A stretch of 64,000 bases of DNA. It comes from Bacteroidales bacterium UBA4116. GTDB lineage: Bacteria > Bacteroidota > Bacteroidia > Bacteroidales > Tannerellaceae. The DNA lies in the NCBI GenBank assembly GCA_002381645.1, contig DFXE01000012.1, forward strand, positions 62,001 to 126,000. Reading direction: 5' to 3'. Shown here piece after piece: positions 18,001-26,686 of this stretch (the first letter of the stretch is position 1; each line of letters begins with the position of its first letter). Both the position numbers and the translations under genes were made by a program. The notes beneath the pieces were generated by a model that was given only the letters and a program-made list of their open reading frames with translations, did no database searches and was not told the DNA's origin.

Positions 18001-19204
18001 TAGTATTACGGTAGATGTACGTATTAAAGACGACGGATATATACATTTAAGAGTGACGGATACCGGTATCGGGATGGATAAACAAACGTCTGAACATATA
18101 TTCGACCGTTTCTTCCAGGGGAATAATAAAATACTGAATACCGGGACCGGAATTGGAATGCACCTGACCAAAACAATTGTGGAATTACATAAAGGCTCAA
18201 TTTCTGTCGATAGCCAGGAAGGGATCGGTACATCTATTTATATAACTATATTACCAGGTAGTTCACATTTCTCCCCCGCAGAAATCGCTGACGGCGGTTC
18301 TGATAAAACTATTGCACCTCCAATGGATGAAGAAGATGAAGCTATAGCGGGTGAGGAAGCTGATTCGCCCCAACATACTTCTGTTAAGGAAAAAATCGAA
18401 AATTTGATAGACCGGCCTACTTTATTATTGGTAGAAGATGATTATGATATGAGATATTACATTAAGCAGGAATTGAAAAAACAGTATCTCATTGAGGAAG
18501 CGGTTAATGGAAAGGAAGGTCTTGAGAAAGCACGTAAAATATTACCTGATCTTATCATAACGGATGTAATGATGCCTGAAATGGATGGCATTGAACTGTG
18601 TCGAACAATCAAATCGGATCCCCGTACCAATCATATTCCAATTATTATACTTACGGCGCAGGGAGGATTGCAACACCGTCTGGAAGGCTTGGAGACAGGA
18701 GCGGATAGTTACATTTCCAAACCTTTCAGTACAAAACACCTACGGATCCGTATAGATAAACTGATCGAAGTACGACGTATTATGAAAGAACGGTTCAGTA
18801 AATCTATTAATATGGATGCGCAGGAGGTGACGTTGACCAGTACCGACGAACGTTTGCTTCAAAATGCCATCGATTATATCCGTACCAATATTGAAAGCCC
18901 GGATTTAAGTGTAGAGGCCATGAGTAAAGAGCTGGGTTTAAGCCGGACGCATCTTCACCGTAAACTGAAAGCGTTAACGGGTCAAAGTCCTGTGGAGTTC
19001 ATTAAAATGATTCGCATGAAACAGGCTGCGTATTTGCTTGGTACCGGAAAACTAAGTGTTTCGGAAGTGGGCTATAAAGTCGGATATAATACACCTTCTT
19101 ACTTTAGCAGCAGCTTCAATGCCTATTTCGGAATGTCACCTACTGCATATATGGAGAAGGAGATGGAAAAGAATAAAAATATGGGCAAGGGTGAGGGGTT
19201 ATAA
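15053..19204 (+). CDS. Hybrid two-component system sensor-regulator (HTCS)
   Basis: A single-chain signalling protein of 1383 residues. In order: signal peptide (1-21); a periplasmic sensor made of repeated two-component propeller motifs such as LWIGTEDGLNKFN and IWVGTSYGLNKYN (about 30-680); a Y_Y_Y domain (about 690-790); a transmembrane helix (about 800-822); HisKA with the phospho-acceptor His in NISHEFRTPLT (about 857); HATPase with NAYKFT and DTGIGM; a receiver (from LLLVEDD near 1122) with Asp in DLIITDVMMPEMDG (about 1168); and an AraC-type helix-turn-helix (about 1275-1370). Such proteins usually control polysaccharide utilisation loci, but no SusC/SusD pair is in the window, so its target is not evident. 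Confidence 0.95.
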   Translation: MKKTLIIILTLFLAYRPFLCAYPDMQHATTYLFTTENGLSSTKVTSILQEKRNFLWIGTEDGLNKFNGYNFTIYKKIPGDTLSLISNHITALFQDSRERLWVATIEGLEYYDYSHDGFVNVSLNQPDHIIKQNECTDIAEDSKGNLWFTVSGYGVLRYSSDKNESTLFSPSPEQPLSTICSNYIRSVAEDKEGKMWFASQDNGLSVYDPTNGTIKNYNTENSNLPSDAIFDLSLMRNGNMLISTLRGGLVIFDAVKKEFISYTDIFDDPYNRSIFCSLEDQEGNILVGTEGSGVLIFDPETKKLRQHPVYKEHSELIGDSKVHCLNKGNFNYVWCGLSYKGVFVYGHEKSGFKTLAKINHEPNSLSYGSVMGVTTDKDKHVWIATDGGGLNRYDPVNKKYTHFKYDPKDRSTISDNAVVSVLCDSKNRIWAGTYTGGLCQYDRNTGKFIRYRAHDSPDGLQSDYIRSIKEDKRGYLWLGTNGGGLTRFDPEQKSFRTFRSMENRGLVNDYIIILFIDSKNRLWIGTYFGLSCMDIDTESFISFDLQSGLSSLSIYSVAEDEEGTIWVGTSYGLNKYNPENNSFTYVYPKTNQYHSPVINGIIPFNEHLWLSTNHGIIRYSIKDGGIKRYYMNSGLQSNEFILGSYYKSPDNELFFGGINGVNSFYPDDIYDNDNIPKVYITSLRISNDPVSINEVVNGRIVLSENIELCEKIRLKESDKNFTLEFVGMGAFDPYATIYACKLEGFDKEWVKYDYTQRSITYTNLNPGTYTFRIKASSNPDIWGEEETNLIIEIEPAVWNSWWARLIYLIITFVLSYILLRFILTRFREKNELQIERFKLRQQEEINEAKTNFFTNISHEFRTPLTLLIGPLERMIEEEDNPESKKTKQLMLRNAYRLERLINQILDLNKMEDGKMTLHVREFELVSFLLNAIEPFDELLRRKKIKKIFSSDPDNINVWYDPDMLDKIISNLVYNAYKFTAEGGSITVDVRIKDDGYIHLRVTDTGIGMDKQTSEHIFDRFFQGNNKILNTGTGIGMHLTKTIVELHKGSISVDSQEGIGTSIYITILPGSSHFSPAEIADGGSDKTIAPPMDEEDEAIAGEEADSPQHTSVKEKIENLIDRPTLLLVEDDYDMRYYIKQELKKQYLIEEAVNGKEGLEKARKILPDLIITDVMMPEMDGIELCRTIKSDPRTNHIPIIILTAQGGLQHRLEGLETGADSYISKPFSTKHLRIRIDKLIEVRRIMKERFSKSINMDAQEVTLTSTDERLLQNAIDYIRTNIESPDLSVEAMSKELGLSRTHLHRKLKALTGQSPVEFIKMIRMKQAAYLLGTGKLSVSEVGYKVGYNTPSYFSSSFNAYFGMSPTAYMEKEMEKNKNMGKGEGL

Positions 19205-19209
19205 CTGGA

Positions 19210-20553
19210 TTAATAAAGGTATTTAATCTCTCTTCCTCTTACCGAATCGTCTATTTCTCCGTTATTGTATACCAGTTGCCCGTTTACAAAGGTTTTCCAG
19301 ATGCGATGGCGGAAAGTGTATCCTTCAAAGGGAGACCAACCGCATTTATACAGGATATTCTTATCCGAAACGGTATATTCCGCATCGGGTTCTACTAAAA
19401 CAATATCCGCATAGTAACCCGGGCGGATATAACCTCTCCGGTCAATATGGAATAACTCGGCAGGTAAATGACACATTTTATCTACCACTTTTTCATAACT
19501 GAATATACCTTTTAAAGCCATATCCAGCATGGCTAATAAAGAATGCTGGATCAGCGGGCCGCCGGATGCCGCTGTTAAGCAATTGCCTTCTTTCTCTTGA
19601 GGTAGATGGGGTGCATGGTCGGTGGCAACTATATCGATTTTATTTGTGTTGACCGCTTCACGTAAAGCATCCCTGTCGGATATGGTTTTTATGGCGGGGT
19701 TCCACTTTATACGGTTGCCGAAAGAAGGATAATCCTGATCGCTAAACCATAGGTGGTGAACACATGCTTCTGCAGTAATCTTTTTATCTTTCAACGGTGT
19801 TTCAGCTTGGAGTAAGGTAAGCTCTTTCGCTGTTGATAAATGAAGTATATGTAAGCGTGTATTTAGCCGGTCGGCCAGTTCAACCGCTTCGGCTGATGAG
19901 GTATAACATGCTTCTTCGCTGCGGATTTTACTGTGAAATGTTATGTCGAGGTCGTGGCCGTAAAGGCTCGTATAATACTCTATATTATGTTTTATTATTT
20001 CTTCCTTTTCTGCATGTACGGCAATCAGGAGGTCGGTTTCACCGAATATGCGTTCAAGGCTTTCTTTTTTATCTACCAGCATATTACCGGTAGAAGACCC
20101 CAGGAATAATTTCAAACCGGGAATACGGGTTTTGTCCAGTTGCCGTATTTCAGCCATATTATCATTTGTGCCTCCGAAGAAAAACGAATAATTTGCGGCA
20201 GACGTTTTTGCAGCCTGTTCAAATTTCCATTCCAAATGTTCGTGGGTAGTAGTTTGCGGTTTGGTATTGGGCATATCCATAAAAGTAGTTACTCCTCCTG
20301 CGACAGCCGCCCTGCTTTCAGTGAAAATGTCCCCTTTATGTGTTAGCCCCGGTTCGCGGAAATGAACCTGGTCGTCTATTACGCCAGGTAGGAGCCATTT
20401 GCCTTTAGCGTCAATTATATTGTTTTCTCCTGTTTTCTCTGGTGGATTTCCTTCATATATCGAAGCAATTTTATCTCCTTCAATTAAAACAGAACCTGTA
20501 AAAGAGCGTCCTTCGTTTATGATAAAGGCATTAATTATCAGATGTTTTCTCAT
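19210..20553 (-). CDS. pyrC: Dihydroorotase
   Basis: Closes N-carbamoyl-aspartate to dihydroorotate in pyrimidine synthesis. The 447-residue amidohydrolase shows the Lys site in LKLFLGSSTGNML, metal His in IAVHAEKE and LHILHLSTAKE, and the catalytic Asp in IVATDHAPH. The first metal motif reads IDDQVHFREPG: the usual HxH is QxH, while the FREPG substrate loop is intact. Its ATG overlaps the end of the Dpm1-like gene by 4 bases, so the two are coupled. It is about 10 kb from pyrBI and transcribed in the same direction. Confidence 0.93.
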   Translation of the reverse strand: MRKHLIINAFIINEGRSFTGSVLIEGDKIASIYEGNPPEKTGENNIIDAKGKWLLPGVIDDQVHFREPGLTHKGDIFTESRAAVAGGVTTFMDMPNTKPQTTTHEHLEWKFEQAAKTSAANYSFFFGGTNDNMAEIRQLDKTRIPGLKLFLGSSTGNMLVDKKESLERIFGETDLLIAVHAEKEEIIKHNIEYYTSLYGHDLDITFHSKIRSEEACYTSSAEAVELADRLNTRLHILHLSTAKELTLLQAETPLKDKKITAEACVHHLWFSDQDYPSFGNRIKWNPAIKTISDRDALREAVNTNKIDIVATDHAPHLPQEKEGNCLTAASGGPLIQHSLLAMLDMALKGIFSYEKVVDKMCHLPAELFHIDRRGYIRPGYYADIVLVEPDAEYTVSDKNILYKCGWSPFEGYTFRHRIWKTFVNGQLVYNNGEIDDSVRGREIKYLY

Positions 20554-21299
20554 ACCTCGTTTGCGTCTTTTTGCGGATATTTACGGAAAAGGCTCCACCA
20601 TTTTAATTTTAAAACACCAAAAAGAGCTTCACCGAAAATAGAAGAATTCATTTTGGAAACCCCAAGTACCCGGTTTATAAAAATAATGGGGACTTCCATC
20701 AGTTTAAATCCACTTTTGTAAGCGGTAAACTTCATTTCTATCTGAAAAGCATATCCTTTGAAATGTATCCTGTCCACATCTATAGTTTCAAGCACCTCCC
20801 TGCGGTAACAAACGAATCCTGCCGTCGTGTCTTTAATCTTCATTCCGGTAACCATACGCACATATACGGAGGCAAAATACGACATCAATACACGCCCTAA
20901 AGGCCAGTTTACGACATTCACCCCGTTGACGTAACGTGAGCCGATAGCCACATCGGCGCCCTGTTCGGTACATGCGGCATATAAATTAATTAAATCGAGA
21001 GGGTTATGGCTGAAGTCGGCGTCCATTTCAAAAATAAAATCATATTTCTGGTCCATAGCCCACTTGAAGCCACAAATATAAGCTGTTCCCAACCCTTGTT
21101 TGCCCTGCCGTTCGATTATAAAAAGTTGTTTAGGATATTCGTTTTGCAGGCGTTTAACTATATCCGCAGTTCCGTCAGGCGAACCGTCGTCAATAATAAG
21201 AATATTAAATTGTTTCTGCAGGCCGAAGACCGTGCGGATAATGTTTTCAATATTCTCTTTTTCATTATAGGTTGGGATAATAACAATACTATCGGTCAT
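20550..21299 (-). CDS. Polyprenol monophosphomannose synthase-like glycosyltransferase (GT2)
   Basis: A 249-residue GT2 enzyme. The opening IVIIPTYNEKENIENII, the DDGSPDGTADIV nucleotide-sugar motif and EMDADFSHNP (the DxD metal site) match dolichol/polyprenol-phosphate mannosyltransferases. There is no C-terminal membrane domain, so it probably works on lipid phosphate at the inner face of the membrane. It is the first gene of a two-gene operon with pyrC (4-base overlap) and has a promoter box at 21331-21338, back to back with mfd. Confidence 0.87.
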   Translation of the reverse strand: MTDSIVIIPTYNEKENIENIIRTVFGLQKQFNILIIDDGSPDGTADIVKRLQNEYPKQLFIIERQGKQGLGTAYICGFKWAMDQKYDFIFEMDADFSHNPLDLINLYAACTEQGADVAIGSRYVNGVNVVNWPLGRVLMSYFASVYVRMVTGMKIKDTTAGFVCYRREVLETIDVDRIHFKGYAFQIEMKFTAYKSGFKLMEVPIIFINRVLGVSKMNSSIFGEALFGVLKLKWWSLFRKYPQKDANEV

Positions 21300-21330
21300 T
21301 ATACATTATTTATTAACCATTTCAAGCTAT

Positions 21331-21338
21331 CAAAGGTA
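21331..21338 (-). promoter_or_regulatory. Promoter -7 box for the Dpm1-like/pyrC operon
   Basis: The minus strand reads TACCTTTG, 31 bases before the start codon. It is divergent from the mfd promoter about 50 bp away. Confidence 0.6.
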
Positions 21339-21365
21339 GATAATTAAATCGATTTAAGTAATTAG

Positions 21366-21398
21366 GTTTGTACTATTTTGTACAAAAAACTACCTTTG
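21366..21398 (+). promoter_or_regulatory. Promoter of mfd (-33 TTTG, -7 TACCTTTG)
   Basis: TTTG at 21366-21369 and TACCTTTG at 21391-21398 are spaced as in Bacteroidota promoters. Transcription would start near 21404, downstream of the first possible mfd start codon (TTG 21378), which argues for a later start. Confidence 0.6.
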
Positions 21399-21416
21399 CA
21401 TAAACAACTTAGTGCT

Positions 21417-24400
21417 TTGAATATACAAGATTTACTGACGCTTTATACAGCTCACCCGCAAATAAAGGCGATGGACTCGCTGTTGAACGACCCGTCTTCA
21501 CGCAATATTTTCCTTAAAGGTTTACATGGTTCAGGCGCCGCAATGGCGATTGCTTCTTTGTTTACCAAGCAAAAAGGCTCGTATGTATGCATTTTAAACG
21601 ACCAGGAAGATGCAGGTTATTTTTATCATGATCTGATGCAGCTTACCGGCAGCAACGATATATACTTTTTCCCGTCTGCTTATCGTAGGTCGATCAAGTA
21701 CGGACATATAGATCCGGCTAATGAAATACTGCGGACGGAAGTGCTCAGTATGCTTCAGGATCAGGAATCTTCCTTTATAATTGTTACCTATCCGGATGCG
21801 TTGGCTGAAAAAGTGATTTCGAAGGAAACACTTAAGGAAAATACGTTGAAAATCCATGTGGGTGAAAAGCTGGATAATATGTTTGTATCCGATGTGCTCG
21901 ACGAATATGGCTTTGAACATGTGGATTATGTATATGAACCAGGGCAGTACGCCATGCGGGGAAGTATATTGGATGTGTTTTCTTTTTCATATGAATTTCC
22001 CTATCGTATCGACTTTTTCGGGAATGAAGTAGAAACCATTCGCGCGTTTGATGTAGAGACGCAATTGTCTAAAGAAAAGTTTGACAATATATATATAGTT
22101 CCCAAGATAAGTAAGAACGATTTATCAGATACTTTTCTGCTTTCCGGAGTCCCTCCACAGACTGTCGTGGCTGTTCGCGACCTGGCATGGAGTAAAGAAC
22201 GTATCGGAAGTATATGGAACGATGAGCCGGTTGCCGGCGATGAAGAATCTTTCCAAAGTATCGGGCAGATGCGAAGCAAACTCATTACAGAGGATGATTT
22301 TCTTCGTTCGGTTTTGGATTTCAGGCGGATCCACTTTGGTAAACGTCCGATGGGAGTTGCCGATGCGACCGTAACATTTGATACTGAAATCCAACCGATT
22401 TATCATAAGAACTTCGATCTGGTAAGCGAGTCTTTTTATAATTACATAGAAAAGGGATATACCTTATATATATTAAGCGATGTAGAAAAACAGATCGCCC
22501 GTATACGGACCATTTTTGAAGACCGCGAAGAAAATATCCCATTTACCGGGGTAGATAAAACCATCCATGAAGGATTTGCCGACAATAATTTACGGATATG
22601 TTTATTTACGGATCACCAGCTATTCGACCGTTTCCATAAATTCAACCTTAAAAGTGATAAGGCAAGAAGCGGAAAACTGTCTTTATCTTTAAAAGAACTC
22701 AACCAGTTTACCATAGGCGATTACATTGTCCACATCGATCATGGTGTAGGACAGTTCGGTGGGTTGGTGCGTACCGAAGCCAACGGTAAAATACAGGAAG
22801 TGGTTAAACTGATTTACCAGAATAACGATATTATCTTTGTTAGTATCCATTCGCTTCATAAGCTTTCCAAATATAAAGGTAAGGATAGTGGGGAACCGCC
22901 TAAACTGAGTAAACTGGGAACCGGCGCATGGGAGAAAATGAAGGAACGGACAAAAAAGAAAGTAAAAGATATTGCCCGCGACCTCATTCTTCTTTATTCA
23001 AAACGTAAGCAGGAAAAAGGCTATTCTTACAGTCCGGATTCTTTTATGCAGCATGAACTCGAAGCGAGTTTTATTTATGAAGATACGCTGGATCAGATGA
23101 AAGCCACTTCAGATGTGAAAGCCGATATGGAAAATGAACGCCCTATGGACCGGCTGATTTGTGGAGATGTGGGTTTTGGCAAAACGGAAGTCGCTATTCG
23201 TGCTGCTTTCAAAGCCGTATCAGATAATAAACAGGTGGCCGTACTGGTTCCTACTACGGTACTTGCCTTTCAACATTTCCAGACTTTTTCCGAGCGCTTG
23301 AAGAATTTCCCCTGTAAGATCGACTACATAAGTCGTGCGCGTAGCAGTGCACAGATTAAAGCGGTACTAAAAGAAGTAAAAGAAGGGAAAGTGGATATAC
23401 TGATCGGTACACATCGTATCGTTAGTAAAGATGTACAATTCAAAGACCTCGGATTATTGATCATTGATGAGGAACAGAAATTCGGCGTATCGGTAAAAGA
23501 AAAACTCCGTCAGATGAAGATTAATGTCGATACATTAACCATGACAGCTACACCTATACCCCGTACACTCCAATTCTCTTTAATGGGCGCCCGCGACCTG
23601 AGTAATATAAATACCCCTCCGCCGAATCGTTATCCGGTACAGACAGAAGTCGAACGTTTTAATCCGGATATAATACGAGAAGCTATAAACTTTGAGATGA
23701 GCCGGAACGGGCAGGTCTATTTTATAAATAACCGTATTCAAAATATTCATGAGATAGAAGCGCTTATCAAACGGGAAGTTCCTGATGCAAGGGTTTGTGT
23801 GGGACACGGACAGATGGAACCGGATAAACTGGAAAAGATATTGCTGGATTTTATCAATTATGAATACGATGTCTTAATCGCTACCAGTATCGTTGAAAAC
23901 GGAATAGATGTGCCGAATGCGAATACGATCATTATCAATAATGCACAGCAATTCGGACTTTCGGATCTACATCAGTTGCGTGGACGAGTGGGAAGAAGCA
24001 ACCGCAAAGCCTTCTGTTATTTATTATCACCTCCTTTGTCTACCTTAAGTCAGGAGGCAAGACGGCGTTTACAGGCGATTGAAAACTTCTCGGAACTGGG
24101 TAGCGGAATACATATTGCTATGCAGGACCTGGATATCCGTGGAGCCGGTAATCTGCTGGGTGCGGAACAGAGTGGTTTTATTGCCGACTTAGGTTATGAA
24201 ACATATCAGAAGATATTAGAGGAAGCGGTAGACGAACTGAAAGCCGAAGAATTTGCCGAGATCTATGCGGAGGACGAACAACATGCGTACAATACCCGTA
24301 CCGATTATGTCAGGGAAACATTCATTGAGAGTGACCTTGAGCTGATGTTCCCTCCCACTTACATACCTAATGATTCCGAGCGTGTTTCGTTGTACCGTGA

Positions 24401-24785
24401 ATTGGATAAGATGGAGGATGAACGTGATATAATTGCTTTCACCGACCGTCTGAAAGACCGCTTCGGCAACATACCGAAAGAAGGAAAAGAACTTATACGG
24501 GTGGTACGACTCAGGAGGTTAGCTAAAAAACTCGGAATGGAAAAGATTGTCCTAAAAAAGGGGCAGATGACTATATTCCTCGTATCCAATCCGCATAGTC
24601 CGTATTACGAAAGTGAAGCGTTCGATAAACTGCTCGCATTCGTACAAAAATATCCGCGAAGGTGCTCGTTGCGCGAGCAAAACGGAAAACGCAGTATTCT
24701 TATAAAAGACGTGCCTACGGTGGAAACTGCATGTTATTTGCTCGAAGAAATAAATAATCCAGAACAAAACAACTCCATATCATGA
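21417..24785 (+). CDS. mfd: Transcription-repair coupling factor Mfd
   Basis: A DNA translocase that removes stalled RNA polymerase and recruits UvrA. Near full length at about 1122 residues. In order: a UvrB-like N-terminal region (GSGAAMAIASLF ... GSILDVFSFSYEFPYRIDFFG); the RNA-polymerase interaction domain (FTIGDYIVHIDHGVGQFGGL); helicase motifs CGDVGFGKTEVAIRAA (Walker A), LLIIDEEQKFG (Walker B) and TATPIPRTL; the C-terminal TRCF domain (FPPTYIPNDSERVSLYREL). The frame opens at TTG 21378, but the promoter covers that region; TTG 21417 (LNIQDLLTLYTAHP) fits homologous N-termini, and ATG 21471 is the alternative. It overlaps the next gene by 4 bases (ATGA). Confidence 0.95.
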   Translation: MNIQDLLTLYTAHPQIKAMDSLLNDPSSRNIFLKGLHGSGAAMAIASLFTKQKGSYVCILNDQEDAGYFYHDLMQLTGSNDIYFFPSAYRRSIKYGHIDPANEILRTEVLSMLQDQESSFIIVTYPDALAEKVISKETLKENTLKIHVGEKLDNMFVSDVLDEYGFEHVDYVYEPGQYAMRGSILDVFSFSYEFPYRIDFFGNEVETIRAFDVETQLSKEKFDNIYIVPKISKNDLSDTFLLSGVPPQTVVAVRDLAWSKERIGSIWNDEPVAGDEESFQSIGQMRSKLITEDDFLRSVLDFRRIHFGKRPMGVADATVTFDTEIQPIYHKNFDLVSESFYNYIEKGYTLYILSDVEKQIARIRTIFEDREENIPFTGVDKTIHEGFADNNLRICLFTDHQLFDRFHKFNLKSDKARSGKLSLSLKELNQFTIGDYIVHIDHGVGQFGGLVRTEANGKIQEVVKLIYQNNDIIFVSIHSLHKLSKYKGKDSGEPPKLSKLGTGAWEKMKERTKKKVKDIARDLILLYSKRKQEKGYSYSPDSFMQHELEASFIYEDTLDQMKATSDVKADMENERPMDRLICGDVGFGKTEVAIRAAFKAVSDNKQVAVLVPTTVLAFQHFQTFSERLKNFPCKIDYISRARSSAQIKAVLKEVKEGKVDILIGTHRIVSKDVQFKDLGLLIIDEEQKFGVSVKEKLRQMKINVDTLTMTATPIPRTLQFSLMGARDLSNINTPPPNRYPVQTEVERFNPDIIREAINFEMSRNGQVYFINNRIQNIHEIEALIKREVPDARVCVGHGQMEPDKLEKILLDFINYEYDVLIATSIVENGIDVPNANTIIINNAQQFGLSDLHQLRGRVGRSNRKAFCYLLSPPLSTLSQEARRRLQAIENFSELGSGIHIAMQDLDIRGAGNLLGAEQSGFIADLGYETYQKILEEAVDELKAEEFAEIYAEDEQHAYNTRTDYVRETFIESDLELMFPPTYIPNDSERVSLYRELDKMEDERDIIAFTDRLKDRFGNIPKEGKELIRVVRLRRLAKKLGMEKIVLKKGQMTIFLVSNPHSPYYESEAFDKLLAFVQKYPRRCSLREQNGKRSILIKDVPTVETACYLLEEINNPEQNNSIS

Positions 24786-26680
24786 AAAAAACATTAGTCG
24801 ACCTTTTCGAAGGGTCCGTAAAGCAGTATCCGGATAATACCTTTTTGCTGGAGAAGATAAACGATAAGTTTGAGCCTGCTACCTACACAGATGTACAACG
24901 GCAAGTTTATACGTTAGGAGCCGGACTTATCGCATTGGGTGTGAAAAAAGGAGATAATATGGCTTTGCTGAGTGAAGGGCGCAACGCCTGGATCATTGGC
25001 GAACTCGCTATGTTTTATGCCGGAGCCACCAACGTTCCGCTTTCCATTAAACTGGAGGAAGCAAACGACCTTTTGTTTCGCCTGCAACATGCTGACGTAA
25101 AATATATAATGGTATCCGGGAATCAATTGAAGAAGATACGCGCCATAACCGGTCAACTGCTTTTATTAGAGAAAATAATTGTCTTTGATGAACAAACGGC
25201 TTACGAAGAAAAAGAGGTTTTTATCGGTGAGATAAAACAGATGGGCGATAAATGGTTGAAAGAACATTCGTTGGAAGAATTCCTTTCCCTAGGATTATCT
25301 CTTCAAAACGATGATTATGCTACTATTACCTATACATCGGGAACAACAGCTGATCCGAAAGGCGTTATCCTTACCCACCGCAATTACACGGCAAATGTGG
25401 AACAGGCTTTATCCTGCGTAGATATAGACGAAACATGGCGTACGCTTATTATACTTCCGCTTGATCACTGTTTTGCTCATGTGGTGGGATTCTATATATT
25501 TATGTATAAAGGAGCCTCGGTTGCAACCGTACAGGTAGGACGCACCGGAATTGAAACGCTTAAAAATATCCCGGTTAATATAAAAGAAGTGAAACCTTAC
25601 CTTATCTTAAGCGTACCGGCACTGGCGAAAAACTTTAAAAAGAGTATTGAACAGGGTATACAGGCACAAGGTAAAACTGCTGTCCGGTTATTTAATTATG
25701 CATTAAATATAGCTTACAGGTATAACGGTGACGGAGGCGATGATAAAGGGCGCGGCCCACGTGCGATGCTCAAACCTTTCGTTTCGTTGTTTGATAAATT
25801 GTTGTTCTCCAAAGTGCGTCAGAACTTTGGCGGGGAATTGAAATTCTTTATCGGAGGTGGAGCATTGCTCGATAAAGATTTGCAGAAATTTTATTATGCT
25901 ATAGGATTGCCGATGTATCAGGGTTACGGTTTAAGTGAAGCAACCCCTGTTATATCAACTAATGGACCACACCGCCATTTGTTTGGGAGTAGTGGTGTAT
26001 TGGTTCAACCCTTAGACCTTAAAATATGTGATGCAGACGGAAAACAACTACCCGAAGGTGAAAAAGGAGAGATCGTTATCCGGGGGGAAAATGTGATGGC
26101 AGGGTATTGGAAAAATCCTGTATCAACAGCCGAAACGATAAAAGACGGATGGCTGTATACCGGCGACATGGGATATATGAAAGACGGATTGCTGTTTGTC
26201 TTAGGACGTTTCAAAAGCCTCCTGATCAGCAGCGATGGCGAGAAGTACAGCCCCGAAGGTATAGAAGAAGCGTTGATGGAGCATTCTTCCGCAATCGATC
26301 AGTTACTATTATATAATAACCAAAGCCCATATACGGTTGCTTTGCTGGTTCCGAATAAAGAGCAGCTTAAAAAACAGTTAGTTCACCGGCAATTGGATCT
26401 GACTACGGAAAAAGGTAAGGAAGAAGCTGTTAGTATTATCCAGTCACAAATAAACCGGTTCAAAAAAGGAGGTGATTTGTCTACGCTTTTCCCCGAACGC
26501 TGGCTTCCTACTACATTTGCTGTCCTGCCGGAACCATGGACTGAACAGAACGGATTGGTAAACAGTACCATGAAAGTTATTCGCGGAAAGGTAGAAACAC
26601 TTTATGCCGATCGCATAAAGTATTTGTTCACACCCGAAGGGAAAAATCCCGTCAATAATGAAAACATGAAATCACTATAA
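24782..26680 (+). CDS. Long-chain acyl-CoA synthetase (AMP-binding enzyme)
   Basis: Activates a carboxylic acid, most likely a long-chain fatty acid, to acyl-AMP and then acyl-CoA. It has 632 residues, with the P-loop ITYTSGTTADPKGVILTH (about 181-198), the adenine motif YQGYGLSEATPVIS (about 378) and the hinge region TGDMGYMKDGLLFVLGRFK. It starts on the ATGA overlap with mfd and ends 6 bp before the beta-mannosidase gene, giving a three-gene operon of unrelated functions. Chain-length preference cannot be judged. Confidence 0.88.
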   Translation: MKKTLVDLFEGSVKQYPDNTFLLEKINDKFEPATYTDVQRQVYTLGAGLIALGVKKGDNMALLSEGRNAWIIGELAMFYAGATNVPLSIKLEEANDLLFRLQHADVKYIMVSGNQLKKIRAITGQLLLLEKIIVFDEQTAYEEKEVFIGEIKQMGDKWLKEHSLEEFLSLGLSLQNDDYATITYTSGTTADPKGVILTHRNYTANVEQALSCVDIDETWRTLIILPLDHCFAHVVGFYIFMYKGASVATVQVGRTGIETLKNIPVNIKEVKPYLILSVPALAKNFKKSIEQGIQAQGKTAVRLFNYALNIAYRYNGDGGDDKGRGPRAMLKPFVSLFDKLLFSKVRQNFGGELKFFIGGGALLDKDLQKFYYAIGLPMYQGYGLSEATPVISTNGPHRHLFGSSGVLVQPLDLKICDADGKQLPEGEKGEIVIRGENVMAGYWKNPVSTAETIKDGWLYTGDMGYMKDGLLFVLGRFKSLLISSDGEKYSPEGIEEALMEHSSAIDQLLLYNNQSPYTVALLVPNKEQLKKQLVHRQLDLTTEKGKEEAVSIIQSQINRFKKGGDLSTLFPERWLPTTFAVLPEPWTEQNGLVNSTMKVIRGKVETLYADRIKYLFTPEGKNPVNNENMKSL

Positions 26681-26686
26681 TAACAA

